A model generated the notes under the pieces. The model made no database searches. It saw only the letters and a list, made by a program, of their open reading frames with translations, and was not told the DNA's origin. Both the position numbers and the translations under genes were made by a program. DNA of 64,000 nt from Vibrio gazogenes. Lineage in GTDB: Bacteria; Pseudomonadota; Gammaproteobacteria; Enterobacterales; Vibrionaceae. Each line of letters starts with the position of its first letter. Position 1 is the stretch's first letter. Below, one piece after another: positions 1 through 10,023 of this stretch. Where the stretch lies: contig NZ_CP092587.1 of the NCBI RefSeq assembly GCF_023920225.1, positions 2,046,001-2,110,000 of the forward strand. The letters are read 5' to 3'.

Positions 1-3000
1 CGGTGCTATATGTCAGACTGGCGTCATCCGGTAAATCCACATCGGTCGCGGTAATATTGCCGGTAATGGTCGCATCTTCACTGACTGAGCGGGTGACCGC
101 CTCGGCCACTGGTGCATCATTGGTCCCGGTCACGGTAATCGTCAGGGTAGTAGTCACTGTCGCACCACGATCATCCGTCACGGTCACAGGTACTTCAATT
201 TCTTGTGTTTCACCTGCGCCTAGGGCGTCATAACCAGAGGCATCAAAACTGTAGCTGCCGTCCGCATTGAAGGTCAGGCCGGACACTGTTGATTCAGTGC
301 TATACGTCAGACTAGCGTCATCCGGTAAATCCACATCGGTGGCGGTAATATTGCCGGTAATGGTCGCATCTTCACTGACTGAGCGGGTGACCGCCTCGAC
401 CACCGGTGCATCATTGGTCCCGGTCACGGTAATCGTCAGGGTGGTAGTGACTGTTGCGCCACGATCATCCGTCACAGTCACGGGCACTTCAATTTCTTGT
501 GTTTCACCTGCGCCTAGGGCGTCATAACCAGAGGCATCAAAGCTGTAGCTACCGTCCGCATTGAAAGTCAGGCCGGACACCGTTGATTCAGTGCTGAATG
601 TCAGACTGGCATCATCCGGTAAATCCACATCGGTGGCGGTAATATTGCCGGTAATGGTCGCATCTTCACTGACCGAGCGGGTCACCGCCTCGGCCACCGG
701 CGCATCATTGGTGCCCACCACCGTAATGGTGAGCGTGGTCTCAGCCGTCGCACCGCGATCATCGGTGACGGTCACGGGTACTTCGATCACCTGTTTCTCA
801 CCTACAGCCAACGCATCATAGCCGGAGGCATCAAAGCTGTAAGTACCGTCCGTATTAAGCGTCAGGCCGGCAACATTCGACTCGGTGGTAAACACCAGAT
901 CTTGCCCGTCGGGTAAATCGACATCGGTCGCCGTGACACTGCCGGTAATAGTCGCATCTTCACTGACCGAGCGGGTCACCGCCTCGGCCACCGGCGCATC
1001 GTTGGTGCCCACCACCGTAATGGTGAGCGTGGTCTCGGCTGTCGCACCGCGATCATCGGTGACGGTGACAGGTACTTCAATCACCTGTTTCTCACCTACA
1101 GCCAACGCATCATAGCCGGAGGCATCAAAGCTGTAAGTACCGTCCGTATTAAGCGTCAGGCCGGACACCGTTGATTCGGTGCTATACGTCAGACTGGCAT
1201 CATCCGGTAAATCCACATCGGTGGCGGTAATATTGCCGGTAATGGTCGCATCTTCACTGACCGAGCGGGTTACCGCCTCGGCCACCGGCGCATCATTGGT
1301 GCCAGTGATGGTAATGGTCAGTGTGGTCTCAGCCGTCGCACCGCGATCATCGGTGACGGTCACGGGTACTTCAATCACCTGTTTCTCACCTACAGCCAAC
1401 GCATCATAGCCGGAGGCATCAAAGCTGTAAGAGCCATCCGCATTGAGTGTCAGGCCTAACACATTTGATTCAGTGCTATACGTTAGACTGGCATCATCCG
1501 GTAAATCCACATCGGTGGCGGTGATATTGCCGGTAATGGTCGCATCTTCACTGACCGAGCGGGTCACCGCCTCGGCCACCGGCGCATCATTGGTGCCCAC
1601 CACCGTAATGGTGAGCGTGGTCTCAGCCGTCGCACCGCGATCATCGGTGACGGTCACGGGTACTTCGATCACCTGTTTCTCACCTACAGCCAACGCATCA
1701 TAGCCGGAGGCATCAAAGCTGTAAGTACCGTCCGCATTAAGCGTCAGGCCGGACACCGTTGATTCGGTGCTATATGTCAGACTGGCATCATCCGGTAAAT
1801 CCACATCGGTGGCGGTAATATTGCCGGTAATGGTCGCATCTTCACTGACCGAGCGGGTGACCGCCTCGGCCACCGGCGCATCATTGGTACCCACCACCGT
1901 AATGGTGAGCGTGGTTTCAGCCGTCGCGCCGCGATCATCGGTGACTGTGATCGGTACTTCAATCACCTGTTTCTCACCCGCAGCCAGCGCATCATAGCTG
2001 GAGGCATCAAAGCTGTAAGTACCGTCCGCATTAAGCGTCAGGCCGGCAACATTCGACTCGGTGGTAAACACCAGATCTTGCCCGTCGGGTAAATCGACAT
2101 CGGTCGCCGTGACACTGCCGGTAATGGTCGCATCTTCCGCCACTATTCCCACCGCGGCCTGCGCCTCCGGTGCATCATTGGTGCCAGTGATGGTAATGGT
2201 CAGTGTGGTCTCAGCCGTCGCACCGCGATCATCGGTGACGGTCACGGGTACTTCAATCACCTGTTTCTCACCTACAGCCAACGCATCATAGCCGGAGGCA
2301 TCAAAGCTGTAAGAGCCATCCGCATTGAGTGTCAGGCCTAACACATTTGATTCAGTGCTATACGTTAGACTGGCATCATCCGGTAAATCCACATCGGTGG
2401 CGCTGATATTGCCGGTAATGGTCGCATCTTCACTGACTGAGCGGGTCACCGCCTCGGCCACCGGCGCATCATTGGTGCCCACCACCGTAATGGTGAGCGT
2501 GGTCTCAGCCGTCGCACCGCGATCATCGGTGACGGTCACGGGTACTTCGATCACCTGTTTCTCACCTACAGCCAACGCATCATAGCCGGAGGCATCAAAG
2601 CTGTAAGTACCGTCCGCATTAAGCGTCAGGCCGGACACCGTTGATTCGGTGCTATATGTCAGACTGGCATCATCCGGTAAATCCACATCGGTGGCGGTAA
2701 TATTGCCGGTAATGGTCGCATCTTCACTGACCGAGCGGGTGACCGCCTCGGCCACCGGCGCATCATTGGTACCCACCACCGTAATGGTGAGCGTGGTTTC
2801 AGCCGTCGCGCCGCGATCATCGGTGACTGTGATCGGTACTTCAATCACCTGTTTCTCACCCGCAGCCAGCGCATCATAGCTGGAGGCATCAAAACTGTAA
2901 GTACCGTCCGCATTAAGCGTCAGGCCGGCAACATTCGACTCGGTGGTAAACACCAGATCTTGCCCGTCGGGTAAATCGACATCGGTCGCCGTGACACTGC

Positions 3001-6000
3001 CGGTAATGGTCGCATCTTCCGCCACTATTCCCACCGCGGCCTGCGCCTCCGGTGCATCATTGGTGCCAGTGATGGTAATGGTCAGTGTCGTGGTCACTGT
3101 CGCACCGCGATCATCCGTCACGGTCACGGGTACTTCAAACTCTTGTGTCTCACCCACACCCAGCGCATCATAACCAGAGGCATCAAAGCTGTAGCTGCCA
3201 TCCGCATTGAGTGTCAGGCCGGACACCGTTGATCCAGTGCTATACGTCAGACTGGCATCATCCGGTAAATCCACATCGCTCGCGGTAATATTGCCGGTAA
3301 TGGTCGCATCTTCACTGACCGAGCGGGTTACGGCCTCGGCCACCGGCGCATCATTGGTACCCACCACCGTAATGGTGAGCGTGGTCTCAGCCGTCGCACC
3401 GCGATCATCGGTGACTGTGATCGGTACTTCAATCACCTGTTTCTCACCCACACCCAACGCATCATAGCCGGAGGCATCAAAACTGTAAGAACCGTCCGCA
3501 TTAAGCGTCAGGCCGGCAACATTCGATTCGGTGGTAAACACCAGATCTTGCCCGTCGGGTAAATCGACATCGGTCGCCGTGACACTGCCGGTAATGGTCG
3601 CATCTTCCGCCACTATTCCCACCGCAGTCTGCGCCTCCGGTGCATCATTGGTGCCAGTGATGGTAATAGTCAGTGTCGTGGTCACTGTCGCACCGCGATC
3701 ATCCGTCACGGTCACGGGTACTTCAAACTCTTGTGTCTCACCCACACCCAGCGCATCATAACCAGAGGCATCAAAGCTGTAGCTGCCGTCCGCATTGAGT
3801 GTCAGTCCGGACACCGTTGATTCAGTGCTGAACGTTAGACTGGCATCATCCGGTAAATCCACATCGCTCGCGGTAATATTGCCGGTAATGGTCGCATCTT
3901 CACTGACCGAGCGGGTTACGGCCTCGGCCACCGGCGCATCATTGGTACCCACCACCGTAATGGTGAGCGTGGTCTCAGCCGTCGCACCGCGATCATCGGT
4001 GACTGTGATCGGTACTTCAATCACCTGTTTCTCACCCACACCCAACGCATCATAGCCGGAGGCATCAAAACTGTAAGAACCGTCCGCATTAAGCGTCAGG
4101 CCGGCAACATTCGATTCGGTGGTAAACACCAGATCTTGCCCGTCGGGTAAATCGACATCGGTCGCCGTGACACTGCCGGTAATGGTCGCATCTTCCGCCA
4201 CTATTCCCACCGCAGTCTGCGCCTCCGGTGCATCATTGGTGCCAGTGATGGTAATAGTCAGTGTCGTGGTCACTGTCGCACCGCGATCATCCGTCACGGT
4301 CACGGGTACTTCAAACTCTTGTGTCTCACCCACACCCAGCGCATCATAACCAGAGGCATCAAAGCTGTAGCTGCCGTCCGCATTGAGTGTCAGTCCGGAC
4401 ACCGTTGATTCAGTGCTGAACGTTAGACTGGCATCATCCGGTAAATCCACATCGCTCGCCGTGACACTGCCGGTAATAGTCGCATCTTCACTGACCGAGC
4501 GGGTCACCGTCTCGGCCACCGGCGCATCGTTGGTCCCGGTGATGGTAATCTTGATATCTTGTGTCGTGCCATCACTGGCCGTCAGGGTAATGGTATCCGT
4601 GACGGTTTCATCCTGGGCCAGAGACTGGACTTGCTGTTGATTTAAGGTGTAGGTCCATTGACCGTCAACCAGAGTCAGACTGCCGTAAGTGCCACTGACC
4701 GTGGTATCGGCAAACACCGGCGTATCCCCGGCATCCGCATCCGTAATCGCAAGACTGCCACTCACCTGCGCCACATCACCGATATCCCCTTCAGTCACAC
4801 TGCCACTCACCGTACCGGTCACCACCGGCGCATCATCCGTACCGGTCACGGTAATCGTCAAAGTGGTAGTTGTCTCCGCACCCTGATCATCGGTCACGGT
4901 GACAGGCACTTTAATCACTTGCGTCTCACCTGCGCTTAGGGCGTCATAACCAGAGGCATCAAAGCTGTAGCTGCCGTCTGTATTAAGCGTCAGTCCGGAC
5001 ACCGTTGATTCGGTGCTGAACGTCAGACCGGCATCATCCGGTAAATCCACATCGCTCGCGGTAATACTGCCGGTAATCGTGGTATCTTCACTAACCGAGC
5101 GGGTTACCGCCTCGGCCACCGGCGCATCGTTGGTCCCGGTGATGGTAATCTTGATATCTTGGGTGGTGCCATCACTGGCCGTCAGGGTAATCGTATCCGT
5201 GACGGTTTCATCCTGAGCCAGAGACTGGGCCTGCTGTTGATTTAAGGTGTAGGTCCATTGCCCGTCAACCAGAGTCAGACTGCCGTAAGTGCCACTGACC
5301 GTGGTATCGGCAAACACCGGTGTATCCCCGGCATCTGCATCCGTAATCGCGATGGTGCCACTCACCTGTGCCACATCACCGATATCCCCTTCGGTCACGC
5401 TGCCACTCACCGTGCCGGTTACCACCGGCGCATCATCCGTGCCGGTCACGGTAATCGTCAGGGTGGTGGTCACTGTCGCACCACGATCATCGGTGACGGT
5501 CACGGGCACTTCAATTTCTTGTGTCTCACCCGCGCCTAGGGCGTCATAGCCGGAGGCATCAAAACTGTAGCTACCGTCTGTATTGAGTGTCAGGCCGGCC
5601 ACCGTTGATTCAGTGCTGAACGTCAGACTGGCATTATCCGGTAAATCCACATCGGTGGCGGTGATACTGCCGGTAATGGTCGCATCTTCGCTCACTGAAT
5701 CCGTTGCGGCTTGGGCGACAGGGGCATCATTGGTGCCGGTTACGGTAATCGTCAGTGTCGTGGTATCGGTCGCGCCGCGCTCATCAAGTACCGTAATCGG
5801 GACTTCAATTACTTGCGTCTCACCTTCTGACAAATGGTCATAGCTGGACGCATCAAAACGATATGTTCCATCCGGATTTAAGGTCAGACCGGGTACAGTT
5901 GCGTCGGTGATAAACACCAGACTTTGACCAGCGGGTAAATCCACATCGGTGGCGGTGATACTGCCGGTGATGGTCGCATCTTCGCTCACTGAATCCGTTG

Positions 6001-6910
6001 CGGCTTGGGCAACAGGGGCATCATTGGTGCCCGTTACGGTAATCGTCAGTGTGGTAGTATCGGTCGCACCGCGCTCATCAAGTACCGTAACCGGGACTTC
6101 AATCACTTGCGTCTCACCTTCCGACAGTTGGTCATAGCTGGACGCATCAAAACGATATGTTCCATCCGGATTTAAGGTCAGACCGGGTACAGTTGCGTCG
6201 GTGATAAACACCAGACTTTGACCAGCGGGTAAATCCACATCGGTGGCGGTGATACTGCCGGTGATGGTCGCATCTTCGCTCACTGAATCCGTTGCGGCTT
6301 GGGCGACAGGGGCATCATTGGTGCCCGTTACGGTAATCGTCAGTGTGGTAGTATCGGTCGCACCGCGCTCATCAAGTACCGTAACCGGGACTTCAATCAC
6401 TTGCGTCTCACCTTCCGACAGTTGGTCATAACTGGACGCATCAAAACGATATGTTCCATCCGGATTTAAGGTCAGACCGGGTACAGTTGCGTCGGTGATA
6501 AACACCAGACTTTGACCAGCGGGTAAATCCACATCGGTGGCGGTGATACTGCCGGTGATGGTCGCATCTTCAGTCACCGCATTCGCCGCCGCTTGTGCCA
6601 CGGGAGCATCATTAGTGCCTGTTACGGTAATCGTCAGTGTGGTAGTATCGGTCGCACCGCGCTCATCAAGTACCGTAACCGGGACTTCAATCACTTGCGT
6701 CTCACCTTCCGACAGTTGGTCATAGCTGGACGCATCAAAACGATATGTTCCATCCGGATTTAAGGTCAGACCGGGCACGGTTGAGCCAGTGGTAAACACC
6801 AGGCTTTGACCAGCGGGTAAATCCACATCGGTGGCGGTGATACTGCCGGTAATGGTCGCATCTTCAGTCACTGAACCCGTTGCAGCTTGGGCGACAGGGG
6901 CATTGTTGGT
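1..6910 (-). repeat. Tandem 294-bp (98-codon) repeat array inside the adhesin gene
   Basis: A marker motif (aaatccacatcg or aaatcgacatcg) recurs every 294 bp at 33, 327, 621 and so on to 4443, and again from 5643 to 6819. The two 600-bp steps 4443-5043 and 5043-5643 each consist of one standard unit plus one 306-bp unit of a different type. That makes about 22 standard and 2 variant units in the window. Higher-order copies are visible: the stretch near 1777-1962 recurs almost unchanged 882 bp (three units) later, and 3531-3761 recurs 588 bp (two units) later. Confidence 0.9.
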
Positions 6911-7435
6911 ACCGTCAGCGGTACCTCCAGTTAATGCATCAGATGCAGAATCAGGAGTATTCGTAGAAGTAGATGTTAATGTATTGAAAACATCAAGCAG
7001 CGCTAAACCTTGTGTGGTTGATATCGATAAACTGGAAAAACGATAGAGACCTTGTGTGCTAAAGTCGGTTTGTGCAATAAGCTCGTCATTAACAGCTTCA
7101 ACCGTCGCACTTTCTGATAAACTTGAGCCAGAAGTAGTGCCAGCTGCCGGCGCAAACGTTTCACCTAATTGTGTCGGGTCGTTCCCTTGCTCGATCGATG
7201 TAAGTAATTGATTAACATCATCCGTAATATCAACTTTATCACCATTGGGTCCAACAACCTTAGCGTGAAGAGCCGTATATTCATCATGATTTAAAAAGTT
7301 CCCGCCTTCTAAAATAACCACGCCTGGCGGTATAATTTCTCCAGGGTTGATAGTAATGACGTTTCCATCCTGATCGATGATAATAACTTGGTCTTTTGCT
7401 ACATCAGGTAGAGAAATCTTTGACTCAAACCTCAT
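1..7435 (-). CDS. LapA-like giant repetitive type I-secreted adhesin, 5' part (runs off left edge)
   Basis: The frame opens at ATG 7435 (GAGG ribosome site about nine bases upstream) and stays open to base 1, giving about 2478 codons without a stop. Residues 1-100 resemble the N-terminal retention module of LapA/BapA-type adhesins. A Pro-Ala-Ala-Gly at about residues 96-99 sits where LapA carries its LapG protease site. A Ser/Thr-rich linker follows to about residue 175. Then come tandem beta-sandwich repeats of 98 residues (VCBS/cadherin-like, each ending in VTVTGTN-like sequence), interrupted by two 102-residue repeats of another type. Such proteins are exported by a type I system and held in the outer membrane for biofilm attachment. 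The divergent TolC-like and OmpA-like genes next door fit this. The C-terminal RTX and secretion signal must lie outside the window. Family-level identification is strong; the retention-module reading is good but not proven. Confidence 0.85.
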   Translation of the reverse strand, partial: MRFESKISLPDVAKDQVIIIDQDGNVITINPGEIIPPGVVILEGGNFLNHDEYTALHAKVVGPNGDKVDITDDVNQLLTSIEQGNDPTQLGETFAPAAGTTSGSSLSESATVEAVNDELIAQTDFSTQGLYRFSSLSISTTQGLALLDVFNTLTSTSTNTPDSASDALTGGTADGTNNAPVAQAATGSVTEDATITGSITATDVDLPAGQSLVFTTGSTVPGLTLNPDGTYRFDASSYDQLSEGETQVIEVPVTVLDERGATDTTTLTITVTGTNDAPVAQAAANAVTEDATITGSITATDVDLPAGQSLVFITDATVPGLTLNPDGTYRFDASSYDQLSEGETQVIEVPVTVLDERGATDTTTLTITVTGTNDAPVAQAATDSVSEDATITGSITATDVDLPAGQSLVFITDATVPGLTLNPDGTYRFDASSYDQLSEGETQVIEVPVTVLDERGATDTTTLTITVTGTNDAPVAQAATDSVSEDATITGSITATDVDLPAGQSLVFITDATVPGLTLNPDGTYRFDASSYDHLSEGETQVIEVPITVLDERGATDTTTLTITVTGTNDAPVAQAATDSVSEDATITGSITATDVDLPDNASLTFSTESTVAGLTLNTDGSYSFDASGYDALGAGETQEIEVPVTVTDDRGATVTTTLTITVTGTDDAPVVTGTVSGSVTEGDIGDVAQVSGTIAITDADAGDTPVFADTTVSGTYGSLTLVDGQWTYTLNQQQAQSLAQDETVTDTITLTASDGTTQDIKITITGTNDAPVAEAVTRSVSEDTTITGSITASDVDLPDDAGLTFSTESTVSGLTLNTDGSYSFDASGYDALSAGETQVIKVPVTVTDDQGAETTTTLTITVTGTDDAPVVTGTVSGSVTEGDIGDVAQVSGSLAITDADAGDTPVFADTTVSGTYGSLTLVDGQWTYTLNQQQVQSLAQDETVTDTITLTASDGTTQDIKITITGTNDAPVAETVTRSVSEDATITGSVTASDVDLPDDASLTFSTESTVSGLTLNADGSYSFDASGYDALGVGETQEFEVPVTVTDDRGATVTTTLTITITGTNDAPEAQTAVGIVAEDATITGSVTATDVDLPDGQDLVFTTESNVAGLTLNADGSYSFDASGYDALGVGEKQVIEVPITVTDDRGATAETTLTITVVGTNDAPVAEAVTRSVSEDATITGNITASDVDLPDDASLTFSTESTVSGLTLNADGSYSFDASGYDALGVGETQEFEVPVTVTDDRGATVTTTLTITITGTNDAPEAQTAVGIVAEDATITGSVTATDVDLPDGQDLVFTTESNVAGLTLNADGSYSFDASGYDALGVGEKQVIEVPITVTDDRGATAETTLTITVVGTNDAPVAEAVTRSVSEDATITGNITASDVDLPDDASLTYSTGSTVSGLTLNADGSYSFDASGYDALGVGETQEFEVPVTVTDDRGATVTTTLTITITGTNDAPEAQAAVGIVAEDATITGSVTATDVDLPDGQDLVFTTESNVAGLTLNADGTYSFDASSYDALAAGEKQVIEVPITVTDDRGATAETTLTITVVGTNDAPVAEAVTRSVSEDATITGNITATDVDLPDDASLTYSTESTVSGLTLNADGTYSFDASGYDALAVGEKQVIEVPVTVTDDRGATAETTLTITVVGTNDAPVAEAVTRSVSEDATITGNISATDVDLPDDASLTYSTESNVLGLTLNADGSYSFDASGYDALAVGEKQVIEVPVTVTDDRGATAETTLTITITGTNDAPEAQAAVGIVAEDATITGSVTATDVDLPDGQDLVFTTESNVAGLTLNADGTYSFDASSYDALAAGEKQVIEVPITVTDDRGATAETTLTITVVGTNDAPVAEAVTRSVSEDATITGNITATDVDLPDDASLTYSTESTVSGLTLNADGTYSFDASGYDALAVGEKQVIEVPVTVTDDRGATAETTLTITVVGTNDAPVAEAVTRSVSEDATITGNITATDVDLPDDASLTYSTESNVLGLTLNADGSYSFDASGYDALAVGEKQVIEVPVTVTDDRGATAETTLTITITGTNDAPVAEAVTRSVSEDATITGNITATDVDLPDDASLTYSTESTVSGLTLNTDGTYSFDASGYDALAVGEKQVIEVPVTVTDDRGATAETTLTITVVGTNDAPVAEAVTRSVSEDATITGSVTATDVDLPDGQDLVFTTESNVAGLTLNTDGTYSFDASGYDALAVGEKQVIEVPVTVTDDRGATAETTLTITVVGTNDAPVAEAVTRSVSEDATITGNITATDVDLPDDASLTFSTESTVSGLTFNADGSYSFDASGYDALGAGETQEIEVPVTVTDDRGATVTTTLTITVTGTNDAPVVEAVTRSVSEDATITGNITATDVDLPDDASLTYSTESTVSGLTFNADGSYSFDASGYDALGAGETQEIEVPVTVTDDRGATVTTTLTITVTGTNDAPVAEAVTRSVSEDATITGNITATDVDLPDDASLTYST

Positions 7436-7879
7436 AAACGGCGCCTCTAAATCACATGTATATCAATGAAATGCTAATCAACTTAACGTATAACTATCGG
7501 TTCTTAGTCGATACACCTGACAGTCGCTGTATTGTGTATATTTCCTGACTATATATCATACAGCAGTTTAACACCATATTCGTGGCACGAGTCACATTAT
7601 TAAGAGGGTGTTTTTACAATAATAGCCCGACCCTCTCATGATGCTACTTTTTTTGAAAATTTAAGACACAATAGCTTTTAAGCCTCGGAAACAACTTAAA
7701 AAACGTTATATACTTGTATTTCCATGTATTAATGTCAGTGATACTCATGGATACAGTATAAAAAGTTAGATATTAATATAACCACATTCTCATTAATGAG
7801 ATCGTTTTTTGCGTAGGCTGAGTACTTTAAGACGATGTTTTGTATATTTAATGCAATTAGTCGAATAATAGGGGGTTCT
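7436..7879. promoter_or_regulatory. Divergent intergenic control region between adhesin and TolC-like gene
   Basis: This AT-rich gap of about 440 bp separates the two divergent transcription units and must hold both promoters. The clearest element is a perfect 12-bp palindrome CTCATTAATGAG at 7790-7801, upstream of the TolC-like gene, which could be an operator. I do not see a convincing -35/-10 pair, and no gene is supported here. Confidence 0.4.
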
Positions 7880-9196
7880 TTGAAAACATTCCTGCTCAAA
7901 GTTGTTGTATTGTTTACTGTAATTATGAATAGCAATGTTCTCGCGCAGTCACTTGAGCAAGCAGTTTCTGTTGCACTGGCGACAAACCCAGAACTGGAAA
8001 GTTCATTCAATCAATATCAAAGCAAGTTACAGAATTCGAGGGCATCTCAGGGAGCTTACTTACCTAAAGTCGATTTAGATGCAGGGATAGGATACGAAGG
8101 GATCGAGCCTGCAGCTGCAAATGCCAAAGAAAATACTGATTTAACAAGGAAAGAAGTGAGCATATCCTTGACCCAGTTAATTTGGGATGGTTCTTCAACC
8201 CTAAATGATATGGGTAGAACCTCAGCAGAAGCAGAAGCGAGTCGTTATCAATTATTAGCTGATGCGGCAGATAAAGCGCTGGACGTGACAAAATTGTATC
8301 TGGATGCAGAGAAAGCGAATGATGTATTAAAACTATCTGAAGCGAATTTACAAATACATAAAAAAATATACCGGGATATAAAGCGCAGGACAGAGTCTGG
8401 ACTGGGATCTACTGCTGATGTGACCCAAGTTGAAGCGCGTGTCTCAAAAGCCGAATCAAATCTGTTAGCCGCGCAAAACAATCTCTTTGAAACCCATTCG
8501 AAATTCAAAGAAACCGTTGGAGAAGAGCCGATTGATCTGACTTTCCCCCAAGCTGACCAAAAACAAATTCCTCGCAGTTTTCAGGATGCGAAAGCTCTGG
8601 CATTTGAATTACACCCAATTCTGAAGGTAACACAACAAAATATTGCGGCAGCCCGTTACCAATATAAACAAAATCAATCACCGTATTACCCGAGTATTTC
8701 TTTGCAAGCGAATCATAGTATCAAAAATGATGCTGCGGGCTACCTTGGTAGTAGCTCTGAAACAACAGCGATGATACGGATGCATTATAATCTCTATAAC
8801 GGTGGCTCAGATCGTGCAAATGAAATGAGTGCAGCCTATGCGTTGAATAAAGCAAAAGATTTACGGGAAAAATCATACCGAGAAGTGTTAGGTGGGCTTG
8901 AACTAGCTTGGCAAGCACTTGATTTTTCAAGTCAACGAAAAACCTTCCTTGCTGATCTCGTTGACGCTGTTTCAAAGACCGTAATTGCATATGAAAAGCA
9001 ATACCAAATCGGTCAAAGAACATTACTTGATTTATTGAATAGTGAGAATGAGCTCTTTGAGGCACGTAAAGACTATCTTGAGGCAAAATACACTCAAGCA
9101 TATGCACAATATCGTGTTATGAATGCTGTGGGAAACTTGCTCGATAGTCTGAAAGTCACGGTCCCACAAGAATGGGCTGCCCACTCAGGTGATTAA
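7880..9196 (+). CDS. TolC-family outer-membrane efflux/secretion channel (LapE-like)
   Basis: This is a 438-residue protein with an N-terminal signal peptide (LKTFLLKVVVLF... ending near VLAQ) followed by the two-fold repeated, mostly helical outer-membrane efflux protein domain. Heptad-rich helices with EARVSKAESNL-like sequence and a late GQRTLLDLLNSENEL segment are typical of TolC/AggA/LapE. I place the start at TTG 7880, because GGGGG lies five bases upstream and the signal peptide then begins directly. An in-frame ATG at 7835 would add 15 residues that do not look like a leader. It probably forms the outer-membrane pore of the type I system exporting the divergent adhesin. The ABC transporter and periplasmic adaptor are not in the window. 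The downstream OmpA-family gene begins at its stop codon, so the two are likely co-transcribed. Confidence 0.85.
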   Translation: MKTFLLKVVVLFTVIMNSNVLAQSLEQAVSVALATNPELESSFNQYQSKLQNSRASQGAYLPKVDLDAGIGYEGIEPAAANAKENTDLTRKEVSISLTQLIWDGSSTLNDMGRTSAEAEASRYQLLADAADKALDVTKLYLDAEKANDVLKLSEANLQIHKKIYRDIKRRTESGLGSTADVTQVEARVSKAESNLLAAQNNLFETHSKFKETVGEEPIDLTFPQADQKQIPRSFQDAKALAFELHPILKVTQQNIAAARYQYKQNQSPYYPSISLQANHSIKNDAAGYLGSSSETTAMIRMHYNLYNGGSDRANEMSAAYALNKAKDLREKSYREVLGGLELAWQALDFSSQRKTFLADLVDAVSKTVIAYEKQYQIGQRTLLDLLNSENELFEARKDYLEAKYTQAYAQYRVMNAVGNLLDSLKVTVPQEWAAHSGD

Positions 9197-9197
9197 G

Positions 9198-9830
9198 ATG
9201 AAATTCAGTTACTTGTTATTTTTAATCTCATTGCCGGTTTGGTCAGAGGATATCGCTGACCAAAGTCAGGATGAATATGATTACATTGCTCCCCCGAGCG
9301 TCGTGCAAGCTTTTGATCTTGCAGATTCAGATCATGACGGTGTCATTAATGCGCGGGATTTATGTCCGAAAACCCCTCAAAATGCCAAGATAAATAACGA
9401 TGGCTGTGAAACTTATCACCGGAGTAAAACTCAACAGCAGCTACGAATTTTATTTGAGAATGATTCCAGCAATGTTAATTCAATCTTTAATGTACAGATT
9501 AAGCAGATGGCGAATTTTTTAGCGAGCTACCCTGAAACGTCAATCGAGCTTAGAGGCTATGCCAGCCCCAGTGGTAAAACACAATACAACCAAGCATTAT
9601 CCAAACAACGGGCAAACAGTGTAAAAGCTCGACTGATAGAAGAAGGTGTCTCTGCGGATAGAATCAGAATTGTGGGATTTGGCGAATCCAACCCTGAGGA
9701 AAGGGGTAAAAATCAGATTAGTGATGCCAGAAATCGACGAGTTTCTGCAACAGTTGTTGGCTATAAAGGTGATGTTGAGAAAAGATGGACTATTTTTTCC
9801 ACACTCCCACCCAATCGGCACACCTATTAA
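9198..9830 (+). CDS. OmpA-family outer-membrane/peptidoglycan-binding protein
   Basis: This is a 210-residue protein with a signal peptide (MKFSYLLFLISLPVWS, cleaved before EDIADQ). A short thrombospondin type 3-like calcium-binding stretch (DSDHDGVINARDLCP) follows, then a C-terminal OmpA-like domain. That domain carries the peptidoglycan-binding signature, with an IELRGYASPSG-like segment, SKQRANSVKARL, and closing NRRVSATV. The ATG at 9198 follows the TolC-like stop by one base; a GTG at 9189 is possible but gives a worse leader. OmpA-family genes of this kind commonly sit next to TolC in large-adhesin type I secretion loci, where they may anchor the export machinery or adhesin to the cell wall. 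That role is inferred from context. Confidence 0.8.
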   Translation: MKFSYLLFLISLPVWSEDIADQSQDEYDYIAPPSVVQAFDLADSDHDGVINARDLCPKTPQNAKINNDGCETYHRSKTQQQLRILFENDSSNVNSIFNVQIKQMANFLASYPETSIELRGYASPSGKTQYNQALSKQRANSVKARLIEEGVSADRIRIVGFGESNPEERGKNQISDARNRRVSATVVGYKGDVEKRWTIFSTLPPNRHTY

Positions 9831-9957
9831 TTGCTCTGCACTGGGCAGAAAAGAGATAACTGCTGGTTGTTGTATGATTCACGAACATGCGATTGATAAG
9901 GATGAGGTGTACCACTTTTCGGTCTGGGATGATACTCTCCTCTAATTATATTTCTTG

Positions 9958-9997
9958 GGCTGAAACCATCGCAACCGATGGTTCAGCCTGATTTTTG
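9958..9997 (+). terminator. Intrinsic terminator downstream of the OmpA-family gene
   Basis: There is a stem of about 14 bp between GGCTGAAACCATCG and CGATGGTTCAGCC with a short CAAC-type loop, followed by a T-run (GATTTTT). It ends the TolC-OmpA transcript. The 120 bp between the OmpA stop and this hairpin hold no supported gene. Confidence 0.75.
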
Positions 9998-10023
9998 CAT
10001 CAAATAGTTTTGAGATGACACCC

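Noticed and set aside
3..7046. Many plus-strand open frames of 60-93 codons with similar products across the first 7 kb
   Set aside because: They recur with the 294-bp repeat period and lie antisense to one uninterrupted minus-strand adhesin frame; they have no ribosome sites of their own.
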